Origin: Quercus robur
Lineage: Eukaryota > Streptophyta > Magnoliopsida > Fagales > Fagaceae
Direction of reading: 5' to 3'
Assembly: GCF_932294415.1 (NCBI RefSeq)
Contig: NC_065543.1
Span: 28,911,530 to 28,975,529 of the forward strand
DNA length: 64,000 bases
Shown here piece by piece: positions 38,771-50,559 of the stretch. The first letter of the stretch is position 1. Each line of letters opens with the position of its first letter. A program made the translations under genes and the position numbers. Under the pieces are notes generated by a model. The model made no database searches. It was given only the letters and a program-made list of their open reading frames with translations, and was not told the DNA's origin.

Positions 38771-39469
38771 TAATCTTCTCCCTCCTAAACCCTCAAACCA
38801 ATTTAGCGATTGACGGAGCAACGGTAACAACTCACTCAAAACGACGCTCAGACTATTGCCTTCGTACACAAAATTTTCTAAAAAAGGGTAAGTACCCAAA
38901 GACCCCCCTAGACGCGCAAAAAGGAAGGAGATCGACGGGCAAGCTATCCTAACCTCTAAGCTATCAACCATGGAAGATACAGAAATCAAAAGGAAAACAA
39001 GGTACGAAACTGAAACCCCAAAAGAAAAACAAAAGCCAACACCAGAATAGAAGCGAAAAGGGAATAGCAAATCAGAAATTATACAGTAAAAGAAGAAAAA
39101 GAAGAAAGAAAAAGGGAAGAAGAACATACCTCCAATGGCGGAACGGCAGAAGCAGCACAAAGCAAATCGGAGAAGAAGGAAGCCACAAAATATTCAGAGT
39201 ATCTCTAAAAAAACTGGTTTGCTTTTGCTCTCTGAGAAATAAACGAAAAGTTGAAAAGGAGAAGTTTTAAATGTGGGCCAAAAACGATTGAAAAACCAGC
39301 GGGAAACCCAAGGGTCATGCCATTAATTCCACAGACCATCAAGCGCCACGTGGCCACGATTGCGTGTAACGCCGCCACTAAGCATTAAAGGCGGAACAGA
39401 ACCCCAAGAGTCACAAGAAAAACTTTTCAGCTTCTGTGATCGTCATGACAGGTCACCGACGACCCCAGA

Positions 39470-39483
39470 ACCTGGGGGGCAAC
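39470..39483 (+). promoter_or_regulatory. Polypurine tract
   Basis: 'cctggggggcaac' lies directly before the right LTR, the expected place for plus-strand priming. It is G-rich rather than a pure purine run. Confidence 0.6.
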
Positions 39484-39960
39484 TGACGGGAATGACGACT
39501 CTACATCCCACTGACGAAGATAACATTACTGACGGTAGAATCATCCAGGACGAAGTGATCAGAAACAACGAAGGAAGCCATCATCACTGACGAGGCAAAG
39601 AGTTATTCAATGCGATCAATCAATGATCCGAGCAGTTACCAAATCAACCAAGAAGACCGTTGGAAGGCCTATTAAAAGTCTCATTACTGGCCAGGTGCGT
39701 TACAAAAGAAAGCATTAACAGCCTCAACGGCTAGCCCTTATGGGCTCAGGTATAAAACTCTCACACAACCAACAGAGGAGGAGATATGCAAAAAATACTC
39801 TGAAACTATCTATTATTTCTTTATTGTGTTTAACTGTGATCCTAACTTTGGCATCGGAGACTTTGTGGCAGGCGCCACACCGGTGTCTCTCGACGAGCAA
39901 ACCTTCACGTCTCACGGGTGATTCCATCTGCACATTCACTGACGGATTTGTGTTCCATCA
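39484..39960 (+). repeat. Right LTR of the Gypsy element
   Basis: 477 bp, 475 of 477 identical to the left LTR, followed at once by the target duplication CTTTC. Confidence 0.95.
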
Positions 39961-40425
39961 CTTTCAAAAGCTCTATTGAATACAATTTCTATTTACCAAC
40001 AGCTCTTAACAAAGTTTGTGCAAATTGAAATTGATATACATCCCTGTAACTCTATAAATCATATTGGGTCAAGCACTAATGTGTTCAAGTTTAGCTCATT
40101 TACCTTGTTATTGAACTCAAGTTCATGGTCAAAATTATTGTTTTATGTTCAATCTTGATCTTATTGAGTACAATCTCTCTTTACCAACAATCACCTTGAA
40201 AATATAAGCAAATTGAGATTGAGGTGTTGAAGTTTCGTTTCTTTACTTTGTTACTGAACTTGAGGAACTCAATCTAAGACAAACCCCACCTCCCCCCCCC
40301 CTTTTTTTTATTTTATTTTATTTTTTTTTTTATAATTTATTTTTAGTGTGTGTTCAAACTTGGTTGACCAATCTAGTAAATAAGCTCAAGCTTAAACTGG
40401 TTAAATAAATTATTATGTTACAAGT

Positions 40426-40428
<3 letters not shown>

Positions 40429-40466
<38 letters not shown>

Positions 40467-40631
40467 GAAATTAATTAAGAAAAAAATGAGGAACAAAGGG
40501 GATAATCTTCCTTACAAAGAGCCGACAAAGCGGGGGGAAGATTATCCTCATTGAAGAAAACAGAAGACATAGAACTTAAAGCGAATTTAGTGACACGGTG
40601 GGCAGCACCGTTACAAGCACGTCTGACCACA

Positions 40632-40669
<38 letters not shown>

Positions 40670-43555
40670 ACATATAAAAAATTGGCCAAAATGGCCAAAT
40701 AGCCATAAAATCCTAAGTATATAGTTAGTAGTTCTAGTTACCAAAATATATTATTTACTAGCATCTCGAGTCTAAAAGACTCGATTTTGGTCTATAAATC
40801 AAGTCTCAAAGACTCGATTTCCATGGTCTGATGTGGCATTATCTTCCTACTTGGAAATCAAGTCTTTAAGACTCGATTTATAAACCAAAAAAATTTAAAA
40901 AAATTTCAACTCTCAAGTCTCTCTCGTACAAGACAAAATACACAATTTTTTTTTTTTTTTTTAAGAAATCCAGAAACACAACAATCAGATCAAAAGAGAA
41001 AGAATCAGATCAGATGAGAGAGGCGACCTGCCTAGAACATATCAAGAACCCAGAGAAAAAAAAAAAAAAAAAAAAAAACCAGAAAGAGAAAGAGAGAAGA
41101 ACCCAGAACAGAAGAACCTGGATTGGTCGGAGAAGAACCCAGGCCGCACGGCGGACCGCGCTGCCTGGCCTGGGTCGCGCACCGGTGCCGTACGGCGGAT
41201 CGCGCTGCCTGGCGGTCCGGCGCGCAACCTAGGCCAGGCAGCGCGGTCCGCCGTGCGGCTTGGGTTCTTCTCCATCTGTTTTTTTTCTTTTTTTTTTCTT
41301 TGGGTTCTTCTGGGTCTGGGTTCTTCTTGGATTTATAAGGTTTGCAAATCGAGTCTTAGAGACTCGATTTTCATGTGACCACGTGAAAAAATATGCCACA
41401 TCGAAAATGATTAGACCATGAAAATCAAGTCCCTGAGACTCGATTTATAGGCCAAAATCGAGTCTTTTAGACTCGAGATGCTAGTAAATAATATAGTTTG
41501 GTAACTAGAACTACTAACTATATACTTAGGATTTTATAGCCATTTGGCCATTTTGGCCCAAAAAATTAGAATGAAGAGCAAGGATGTTGTAAGAAGTGGT
41601 TCTGATGGCCCAAGAGGAAGGGAGATCAGGGGAGTTTACAGCATCAAAACAAGCCTTTGCATCGCCTTCAAAGACCACATGGTTCAATCCTTCTCTCGAA
41701 GCCAGCTATATTGCCTAGAGCAAAGCCTCAGATTCAGCCAAAAGAGGAGAGGTTACCTACATGATTCTAGCCCCAATTTTGATAGGGATGCCAAGGTGAT
41801 CCCTTGCAACTGCAATGAAGGAAGCATGAGTGGTGGATAACGCAACATCCACATTGATTTTGAGCCAACCAGGGGGAGGAGAAATCCAAGAAGGTTGAGC
41901 AACATGGATATAATCAGGAGATGGGCTAGCAAGAGCTAGGGAGAGCTCATTGAACCTTCTGTGAATTGTATGGATGGATGATGGCAGGTCGATAGGGCTG
42001 TTGTGTTGAAGAGCTAAGTTCCTAACTCTCCAAATTTCCTCCAAAATCAAAGCCATGTTGAGAGAGATGAGCCATTGCTCTCTAGCTTGACAAAAAGCTT
42101 TTGGAGGATCGAGAACAATTTTGACGATATCCACTGGGCTGTGGATGTTAGATTCATCAGCTTTGAAGCCCCAACAAGCAGCAAACCATAAAGCTTTAGT
42201 GGATTCAGGGTTTCACTCCATGGAATGACCCTTTGTGTCTCGATAGTCCTTTTCTTGGCATTTTCAATTGCTTTCCAAATGGGGGACGTGGATTTTGGAG
42301 GATCCGACTGGAGCTAATTCTTGCTGATTTTGTATTTAGCTCTTAGAATGTTCATGTAGAGACTACCTCTTTTGGAGGCGATCATCTAGGCTAGTTTGGC
42401 GAGGAGAGCAGTGTTGATATCTTTAGCTTTCTTAAAGCCGAGTCCACCCTTGTTCCTTGGGTGGCAGAGCTTGTCCCAAACTTTCAGTGCGAGGAAATTT
42501 CTATCTTGGTTTTTTGGCTTCCGCTAGAATCTTCTAGTGAGGGAGTCCAGTTTGTTGCAAACTTTGTTTGGAATGCTGAAGGTTGACATGGTGTAAATGG
42601 GGATGGTTTGGGCGACAGTATTGAAGAGAGTTCTTCTTCTAGCTCACGAAAGACATTTACTTCTCCACCCTGTGAGTCTAGCTTCAAGTTTGTGCTGAAG
42701 GTAAATAAAGTCCTTTGAGGGAGCTCTTGACAATAGGAATGGGGCTCCTAGATAAACATCTTTTTTTAGGGCCTTGACTTGAAGGATGCTTTTGATGGTT
42801 CTTCGTGTGGGACTCTGTGTATGCTTGGAGAAGTAGATTCCTGACTTGTTCCTATTCACCAATTGACTAGACCGTAAGCTGTATTTTTCAAGGATCCTTG
42901 ATATAGTTCCAACATCTTTTCTGGAAGCTTTAGAGGACAACACTATGTCATTAGCATAGATCACGTGGGTGATAGTTGGTCCACTCTTGCTGGTCTTAAT
43001 GCCATAGAGATTTTTGTTCCTGAGTTCTGAGTCAAGCATTCCGGAGAAAATTTCTTGCCCCAAAATGAATAGATATGATGAGAGTGGGTCCCGTTGTCTA
43101 AGGCCCCTGTCAAGTTTGAAGCTCTCAGTTTTACCTCCATTGACAAGAACTTCAAATGAGACTGAGGAGATGCAAGATATGATCCAGCTTGTGAATGTTT
43201 GGTTAAATCCCAGATGAAGAAGAACATCTTGAATGAACCTCCAGCTTACTCTATCATATGCCTTTTGGAGGTCTAATTTGATTGCCATGAGGTCTAGCTT
43301 GGTTTTCTGGGTTTTGAAGCTGTGAAGGATCTCCTGGACAGTGACCTGATTCTCTGCAATCCATCTATTGGGGATGAAAGCTAATTGGGCCAAAGAGATG
43401 ATCTTGTCGAGAAGTGGTTTGAGTTTAGCCACTAGGAACTTAGAGATGATCTTGTAAACGACGTTACAAAGACTTATTGGTTTGTTACAATTTTTACTTA
43501 AGAAAGCTATACATGTACCTTTAGAAATACATATGCTCATCAAACTTATTCCTAG
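40429..43555 (-). mobile_element. 5'-truncated, degenerate L1-type LINE
   Basis: On the minus strand the RT frame 43543-42644 contains ISLCNVVYKIISK, KLDLQKAYDRVSW and GLRQRDPLSSYLF. The catalytic box reads YANDIV, where L1 elements have FADD, so the enzyme is dead. Further on, 42134-41757 encodes the linker and the start of the RNase H domain (PPGWLKINVDVA). Its end (RACNGAAHRVTKFAL) lies at about 40620-40560, beyond an inserted element. The T run at about 40430-40462 is the poly-A tail. Several frameshifts and stops are present. Confidence 0.85.
40684..41558. mobile_element. Palindromic Mutator-like element inside the LINE
   Basis: 875 bp with long inverted arms of about 220 bp (40684-40905 and 41337-41558), ending GGCCAAAATGGCC. 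The flanks 40675-40683 'taaaaaatt' and 41559-41567 'caaaaaatt' match at 8 of 9, and a 9-bp duplication is typical of Mutator-like elements. The arms carry repeated AGACTCGATTT words in both directions. The core holds a second, GC-rich inverted repeat (about 41135-41172 and 41222-41263). No transposase frame was found. It interrupts the LINE RNase H region. Confidence 0.8.
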
Positions 43556-43959
43556 AATTTACTAATTAACTAAACTTTATTAAGAATAACTTCTATAAAA
43601 CAAGAAATTCTTCACAGTTTTTTTCTTTGAAGTTGCAACATATTGAGTGTAAAAAGTATTATATGTATTATTTACGAATATAAAGTTTTATAAAAAAAAA
43701 TAAAAAATAAAAGCCTGGTTTAGTAGTATATTGGTGCAAGGATTCGAAGACAGATACTTATGCTTCAAATTGCTATAATGATGCATGAAAGATGAAATCT
43801 TTTTTTGATTCTATGAACATAAGTTTCATCCATAATCTTCTCCGATAGCCCTTTCAAACCTTGGTAAACTACATTTAACTACTTTAATGGTTTGGGTTTC
43901 CTGCATCTGGAAAATTACATACATTTGCTCCAGAATTTTTTTTAGGGGGTCAATAGTGT

Positions 43960-44350
43960 CGGAGCTAGGAATAGTCTGGAGAGAAAGTTTATTTATTTAT
44001 TTTATTTAACGAAGAAGCAATTTTAACAGTAATGCTACTGATGCAACACTTTCATAATATAATATAGGTGGCAAGTTGTTAAAGATATATAAAAAAGCAA
44101 TGTCAGTTATGAATCTAGATAAAAACCAATTACAACGTACCAATTAACTTTTATTGTAAAAATATTGTGAAAGTAGCACTAAGATGATTATATTTAAGTT
44201 TATTTCAGCTGGGTTCAAACAAAATTTAGGTTTAGAGTGTTCAAATTTTTTATTTAGGGGTCAAAAAAAATTATATATAATGTATTTTTTTTTTTTTGGC
44301 CAAGTCAGGAGGTTCAAATGAACCCATTGGGCTGGCTTTAGCGCCGCCCA
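43960..44350. mobile_element. Decayed hAT-like element with a nested MITE copy
   Basis: 'tgtcggagctaggaat' near 43970 and 'ggctttagcgccgccca' near 44333 resemble the inverted ends of the element at 19950 in worn form. Inside, about 44030-44185 matches the ACAACATTTTCACAA MITE family ('gcaacactttcataatataa' and 'ttgtaaaaatattgtgaaag'). Confidence 0.4.
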
Positions 44351-44521
44351 TGATTTGCAATAGTAAACATGATTTTTGCATTATCATCTTGCTGCCTTTC
44401 CGTAAGTACAAATAAGGCCAACTTCACAAAAATTTTCTGTGAACTAACCTACTGTATATACATAGAGAGTTGTATATCAATTAGTGTTGTAATGTTTTTA
44501 AGGCTATTGATGACAAGGTAC

Positions 44522-47500
44522 TTAATTAACCTGGTCACCACTAGCTACGCGTCTCTTCTCTTCCTCAACTTGTTCAAGCAATGCTTCCAGCTCTGCTTCT
44601 GTCAGGCCCTCTAGCCGCTTCTGCAGATTAGCATTAGGCCCCAACCCAGTATTAGGAAAATAAATTGGCAGATAACTCTAAATAGTAAATAGCATGTTTA
44701 TAAAGGATTCATTGTGCAAGGATCCATTTAGGTCAGTGGGGAAAAAAAAATCAAGAGTCACCAATAAGAAAGAAAAAAAAAAAAAAAAAAGATGAAGAAG
44801 AAGAAAAGTGAGAACAGAAATGAATTATGCTGACGGGCTCAGCGATGGATTAATTAGTTCAATAGTTATAAAGTTACTTTTGAAGGTATCAGGAACTAAA
44901 TGGAGCTGCTATATCTATCCACTTGAGTGTAAGTTCCAAAATTAATGGGCAAAAAGTTTTCCCATAATATTGAAGAGGATCAGCATAGTCATAAATAATG
45001 CACTTATGCTCTGATGTAAAGACAGACATGATGGGATTCTTTTCAATTATACCTCCATGACTTTGTTTTCATAGTCTCGTAATTGTTGAGCATATGTCAT
45101 TTCTTTGTTTGAAACTCTAAATATATATGTTGAGATCCAACCAACTGTTAGACCCAAAACCAGTACCAGCTGAACTACATTTCCAGCTTGTAGAGGATCA
45201 ACACCTACAAACTGCACATGACAACATAAATAGAACAATTACAAGGTTGGAATACCAATAAAAAACTTTCATGCATGATATATATAATTGAAACCATCCA
45301 ATTCAATATACAAAAAAAAAAAAAAAATCCTGGGCAGGCATAATCATGAAAAGAAGGTGATACTTCTTTTACATTCCTTAATATACATGCTGAAATGATT
45401 TTGCTGGCACCAATTAGAGCAGTTTATTTTATTTTTTATTTTTATTTTTTATAATTTTTATTTTTATTTTCAGTAAGTGTTTTGTCTGGCGCTGTTAAAA
45501 TATATCTAACAGTATTCTATTCCATTTCCCATAAGCAAGTTTGAAAAATAAACAGAAACAACCTATAAAAAAAGAAGAAAAAAAAGAAAGAAACAGACAT
45601 TAAGGATTCAAGGGTAACAAAAAGTTAAAATGACTACAAAAAGGAAGCCAGGTACCTCCAATCCAGTTTTCAAGCCAACGCCAATGACAGTAACTCCAAC
45701 TCCTATCAGTAAAACATCCTTCCTCGTGTAACCAAAAGGTTTCTGCTGTAGGAATAAGAAAAAATTATGAAGCATAATATCTTAATTCCTTTTTCTCTTT
45801 ATTTATTTTTTTACTTGGACTACAGCGAGTCAGGTAACAACATCCAAATTAAAAAAAAATTGGAACACAAAATTCATTACTTTAATTTTCACTTTAAGCA
45901 CCTATCCATTTGGAATAGCAAAACTCTTATACAAACCAGATGAGGACAAGTAATAATCTTCCTTTTCCCAAACCTATAGCTCTCCATCTCTCCTGTTTGT
46001 GACTGTGTTAAAGTCTACTCCTCTAAGTTATGCTTTGTTATCGCTTAAGGAACCCAAAGACACTCTATAGCATTCGACAAAGCCATGGGCAGAGCAAAGG
46101 AGGTGTACTACTAGGCAGTCTTTATCAGCAAACTAAAGAGACCACCCATCGATCAAATTCTTTTAAATTAATTTGTTGAGTAAAGAAGAAGAAAGCTGAC
46201 AAAATGATCACAGTTGATGCTGAACTAGTTTTGAAGTGCAACATCTATTTCCTATCTCTCCTTCAGTGAGCAGAAATTCTACGTTATAATCTTTTTCTGT
46301 TATTTTTGTGAGTAATATTTTGGGTTTAACAAATGGCATGACATATGCCCAACAATTATGGAATTAAATGAGTAAAGTTTACAGAAGAAGCATCACACAT
46401 ATAAAGAATATAATACCATTTAATATATCTCAAAGAAGTTCAGTTCATGCTTAAAACACGGGCTAGCAGATAACTTCATGCATTGTATTGAAAAATGATA
46501 CAATGAGAAGCTCATCACTAGTGGTTGCTCATACATACCTTGGCCTGATCAGTGGAGTCATTGCCATTACCACTGGAGTTTGAAGCAGTGCTCCTTCTAG
46601 GGATGGAAAAGATCAATTTCTTTGACAACATGTGGTTGGATCCTTTTCCAAGAAAAAGAGAAGTTTCCTTTCTATATAAGCTTTGATTAAGTCTTCCTTA
46701 AAAATTCAATAAGAGATGTCGCATTATCAGATACTTGACATGGTCTTTATAACCAATGAAATCTTATTTACAAATCCTTAATAATTAACATCAAGAAGGC
46801 TTTTTGTATAAAACATTAAGCTCTCTTTTACACACAAACTAGTATTAGAAAAAGTAGTAGATGCACTAGAAAAATGTTACTTTTAAACCTCTGGTAGAGC
46901 CAGCAGAGGTCTAGTAAGAACATTTGGAAGTCACAAGTAAAAACATTGTTTAATCTCTTTTTATTTTTTTGGATTTGTCATAATTTTATACTAGGTATCC
47001 AAATTTATTGTCACTTTTATGCACTCGATTAAGAAAAATAAATGTTTTTGTAAAACATAATATTCACAAACCTCATCCATATTACTTCTTATCTACAAAA
47101 CCTGAACCAACCCCACAGTAAGGGTTGCATAATTCCAATTAATCAACGGACAGTATCTGCACCTCAGAAAATTGCCATTACACGCCATTTAAACAACCTA
47201 TAATGATTTTGTTGCTTGCACAATGCAACATGCTCCTAAAGTTCTTCCCAAGTAAGATCATTAATGGGCTGAAAGAGAAACTTCAACTAAAAGTCTCAAT
47301 ATTGTTGTTATAACTTGTACAAAGATGAGGGTTGAGGAAGGGACTAAAAGGCAATAGTATAAACCACACAAATGGGAAATCAATTATTGAGCATTTTTAA
47401 GCCTTAAAAATTAAAAAAAAAATTATTGCATTTTGTCTTGTTATTTACATACAGCTAGACTAAAAAACTCAATATCTTTTTATTAGAGGTGAATTTTGAC

Positions 47501-48464
47501 AAATCCACCATTGAATTACATCTTCTTATATGCTCCATGCTTGCAAAATTTCTACAAAATTAAAGATCAATAGCTATGTCATCAATAAATTATTTAAATT
47601 GCAAGTTTTTGTAGTTTAAAATTATGCATAAAATATAAATTTCTAGATCATAGAGTAAATAATATCCAATTAATACAAAATTTGACATGTGTATTAAGAG
47701 CGTAAAGAATATATAATTCAATGGTTAGATTTTCAAAATATGTAGTAATGTTTATTTTATTGAGTAAGGGTATAACCTTAGGTAACAACCAGTTTTATAG
47801 TTAAACTTTGTCAAAAAACTAATAGTATTCTTTGGCACATAAAATGGAATCAGAAAGTCAAACCTTTTAGACAATGACCTCTAGACTCAAGAATCAAAAG
47901 AATACATTCAGGTAATCGAAGAAGGAATCAGTCACAATTAAATGAAAGAAACACTATGAGATACCTGGACAATTTATAGATAGAAAAGGAATACTGCCTG
48001 AGCCTGACTCTATGAACTATAGGCTAATTCATTACTCTTTTTTTCCTCCTGTTATACCCATTTATTGGCAAGATATCATAATTCGTGAGCATAGGATGAC
48101 CATCAAAATGAATTTCTAATGTATCTAAGGTTGCAGAACTTGTAAACTCTGTGAGAAAACAGTCAGCACTAATCTCAAAACAGTAAAGGACAATAAAAGC
48201 ACCAGTGAATCTGGGCCTCTTCTTCACCACACCCGCCCCTCTGCCCCCCCTTTCCCCAAGGGGCAAAGACTTATTTTTAAGCAAAGTTTAATAAATTATA
48301 CAAGAGCCTCCCCCAAAAAAAGAACATTTCAGGCACCCAAGGAAATTTCCTGGATTAACCATTCAACAAACCATTTGTTTAATGGCATGAATGGGGACAC
48401 AGGGTTCACCAAAAGAAGGGGATGGTTCATTTGGGCACGATAAGTAAAGACTGAAACTTTGAGA

Positions 48465-48516
<52 letters not shown>

Positions 48517-50112
48517 ATCAACAAACATGCATGCACTAATAGTGATTTCTATCTGTGTATTTATCTTTGTCATGGTGGATGTCTGATTATATGTTCCAAA
48601 CACATCCTAGAAGATAACTAGTAATTCAGCAGAACATCAAATATAGAGATAAGCTGATACAAGCCTTAATCTTATTGGAAGTCGGATAGAAATTTATGTA
48701 GTGAGAAAGATCACTGGACAGGCTTAATTTCGTGCTAAAATTTTCAACTAGTACACAAAAATGCCTCAATTTTAATTCTAGAAACCCGGTCAATCTGAGT
48801 TTTATGGAGCACTATACTAATGAATAAGAGATCCAAATATCATTGGAGACACCTGTTATATGGCTCTGTACTTTATGTTCTGTGAAAAATCAAAAACCCA
48901 TAATATTGTGATTCTTCACTTTCAAAAAAGGAAATGTGTTTTCTTCATCAACCACATTCAATCAAAAAAGGTTCCTCTTCTGAAATAACTTGCAGACACA
49001 TAAGGCTAATAACTTGCATGAGATATATGCACAACTTCAACAAAAGGATAGATGTGAGTCATTTCTTTTTTATAAGTAATAATTTTTTTTTCAAAGTGCA
49101 ATAAGGGGCACAATTCTAGCACACGGGATGCATGCAAGAGAAACACCCAAAAGCAATCTAGTGCCTAAATTTCATAATTCAAGAAATTCCAACAAATTGA
49201 AAAAAGAAAATGAAGTAGCATCTGCCATCCAATCATAAAGTGACCTCAAGAACAACAGCTTCAACCTTAAAGCCAGTAACTCACATCCCTTAAAACTTAA
49301 AAGTGCATGCATTCCTTTCTCTCCAAACAATATTATCCAAGATATGTCTAAATGTAGAAAAATAATCTCCATTTTAGTAAATATGTTGCAATGTTTATGG
49401 ATTAGAGAAATGACTCCAATCATGTACACATATGATAAATAAAGAAGATGACAAACAGTATATGGGTGATACCCCAAATGAATTAGATATTAGATTGGAT
49501 TAGAGGATTATGTCTTGTGTGGGCCTGTTTCCCCACATTGGATGTTAACTAGGAAGATCTTGGCGTTATAATTGATTAAAAGAAGCCTCAATTATAACTT
49601 GACTAGTTCCGTATTGAATATTTACCTCGTAAATCTTGGCCATATATATATATATATATATATATTATTTTTTCAAAATTCTTAAATTAGGCCTGATCTT
49701 CATTCAATTATTTTAACCTTTCAGCTTATGTTTCCATCTTCCAGGTAAAAGCAACTCTAATTAATCAAAGAAAAAGACACAAGCTAGCTAATACACAACA
49801 GATAATCCTCAAGTCACAAATATTCCAAAAACACTTCCTTACAAAGGAAAACAAATCATTAACCTCAACAAAAACTATCACACATGAAATTGTTCACCTT
49901 CAAAAGCAAAGAATCCGAGTGAGTAATCCCAGCTTCTTAATAATACAAAAATTCAAGTAAAGCAAAGAAATCACCGACTGACCTCTAACCAAACCTTCAA
50001 AAGCTCTCGCCCTTGGCCGCAAATATGGAAGAGCAGGCAAACCCACGAAGGAAACCGCTTCTCTATTGCATAAAATGCTGCAATTCATATTTCCATGGGG
50101 AAGACTAGCCAT
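44522..50112 (-). CDS. DUF3007-family plastid membrane protein, 5 exons
   Basis: Exons, in transcript order: 50112-49983, 46696-46539, 45745-45656, 45211-45053 and 44620-44522 (stop). The phases fit and give 211 aa. Residues 1 to about 85 are rich in S, R and K with few acids, as in a chloroplast transit peptide. Two hydrophobic helices follow, at about 106-127 and 137-158. Then comes SNKEMTYAQQLRDYENKVMEKRLEGLT, split here as SNKEMTYAQQLRDYE and NKVMEKRLEGLT, and a charged helix. The two-helix hairpin plus the MTY.QQL.DYE motif is the DUF3007 signature shared with cyanobacteria, so a thylakoid or envelope membrane role is likely; the exact function is unknown to me. An in-frame ATG 13 codons upstream (50151) is an alternative start. 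Intron 1 is 3.3 kb and repeat-bearing. Confidence 0.88.
48464..48518. repeat. Compound (AT)n(ATGT)n microsatellite in intron 1 of the DUF3007 gene
   Basis: An AT dinucleotide run passes into repeated 'atgt' tetranucleotides. It is a length-variable site of no apparent function. Confidence 0.9.
49080..49480. mobile_element. Retroelement fragment in intron 1 of the DUF3007 gene
   Basis: 'gtgcaataaggggcacaatt' followed by 'acgggatgcatgcaagagaa' is a dispersed motif that I recognise from plant retroelement tails. The reverse strand has an open stretch of about 100 codons without a recognised domain. The exact type is unclear. Confidence 0.35.
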
Positions 50113-50559
50113 TCCTGCTGTGTATTCTTCACATAATACACACACACACAAACCAAGTTAAACGAAGTGGAAGAATAAACTTAAAAAGTTAATTGCTTCA
50201 CAAGGAATGGTTCTATATATGAAGCAAGAGAACAAGCATGGCCCAGAAGCTAATACACTCATTTTAGGCAAGCCCAAAGTTTCTATCAGACAAGCAAAGC
50301 AAAGCATTACCCAAATCTAATTTCAAGAAAAGAAACGTAATTTTGCGCTACTAGAAGGAGAAGAAGAAGTAATACTTGGTTGGTTGGCAGTAGCGGGAGC
50401 TATACAGGAGGGGCGACCGTTAATGGATAAAATGAGTTGAGTTCTTGCAAATGAGAGGTAACAGGCAGGCTTACTTGTCAAAAAATATCATTTGTTTGGA
50501 GTAGTGAGGCCACCCAAGGGTCCCACCCCTCCCAAAAAAAAGAGGTGGAAGGATCGCTG

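Larger units (their letters stand above)
30255..39960 (+). mobile_element. Full-length Tat-clade Ty3/Gypsy LTR retrotransposon
   Basis: This 9706-bp element lies between perfect 5-bp target duplications CTTTC (30250-30254 and 39961-39965). Both LTRs are 477 bp, start TG and end CA, and differ at two sites only. Order: LTR, primer-binding site, gag, protease, reverse transcriptase, RNase H, a second RNase H, integrase, a tandem array, an antisense spliced gene, polypurine tract, LTR. The extra archaeal-type RNase H before integrase and the antisense gene are known marks of the Tat lineage. One in-frame stop in gag (31475) probably makes this copy non-autonomous. Confidence 0.95.

Noticed and set aside
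38771-39160. N-terminal extension of the antisense gene, with a hydrophobic stretch
   Set aside because: The frame is open, but the part before the Met at 38770 is a phenylalanine run and unlike the family. It is treated as leader or promoter; a longer start is not excluded.
40631-40668. Poly-A run as a LINE tail
   Set aside because: The orientation is wrong: the LINE is on the minus strand and its tail is the T run at 40430-40462. This A run is an internal expansion.
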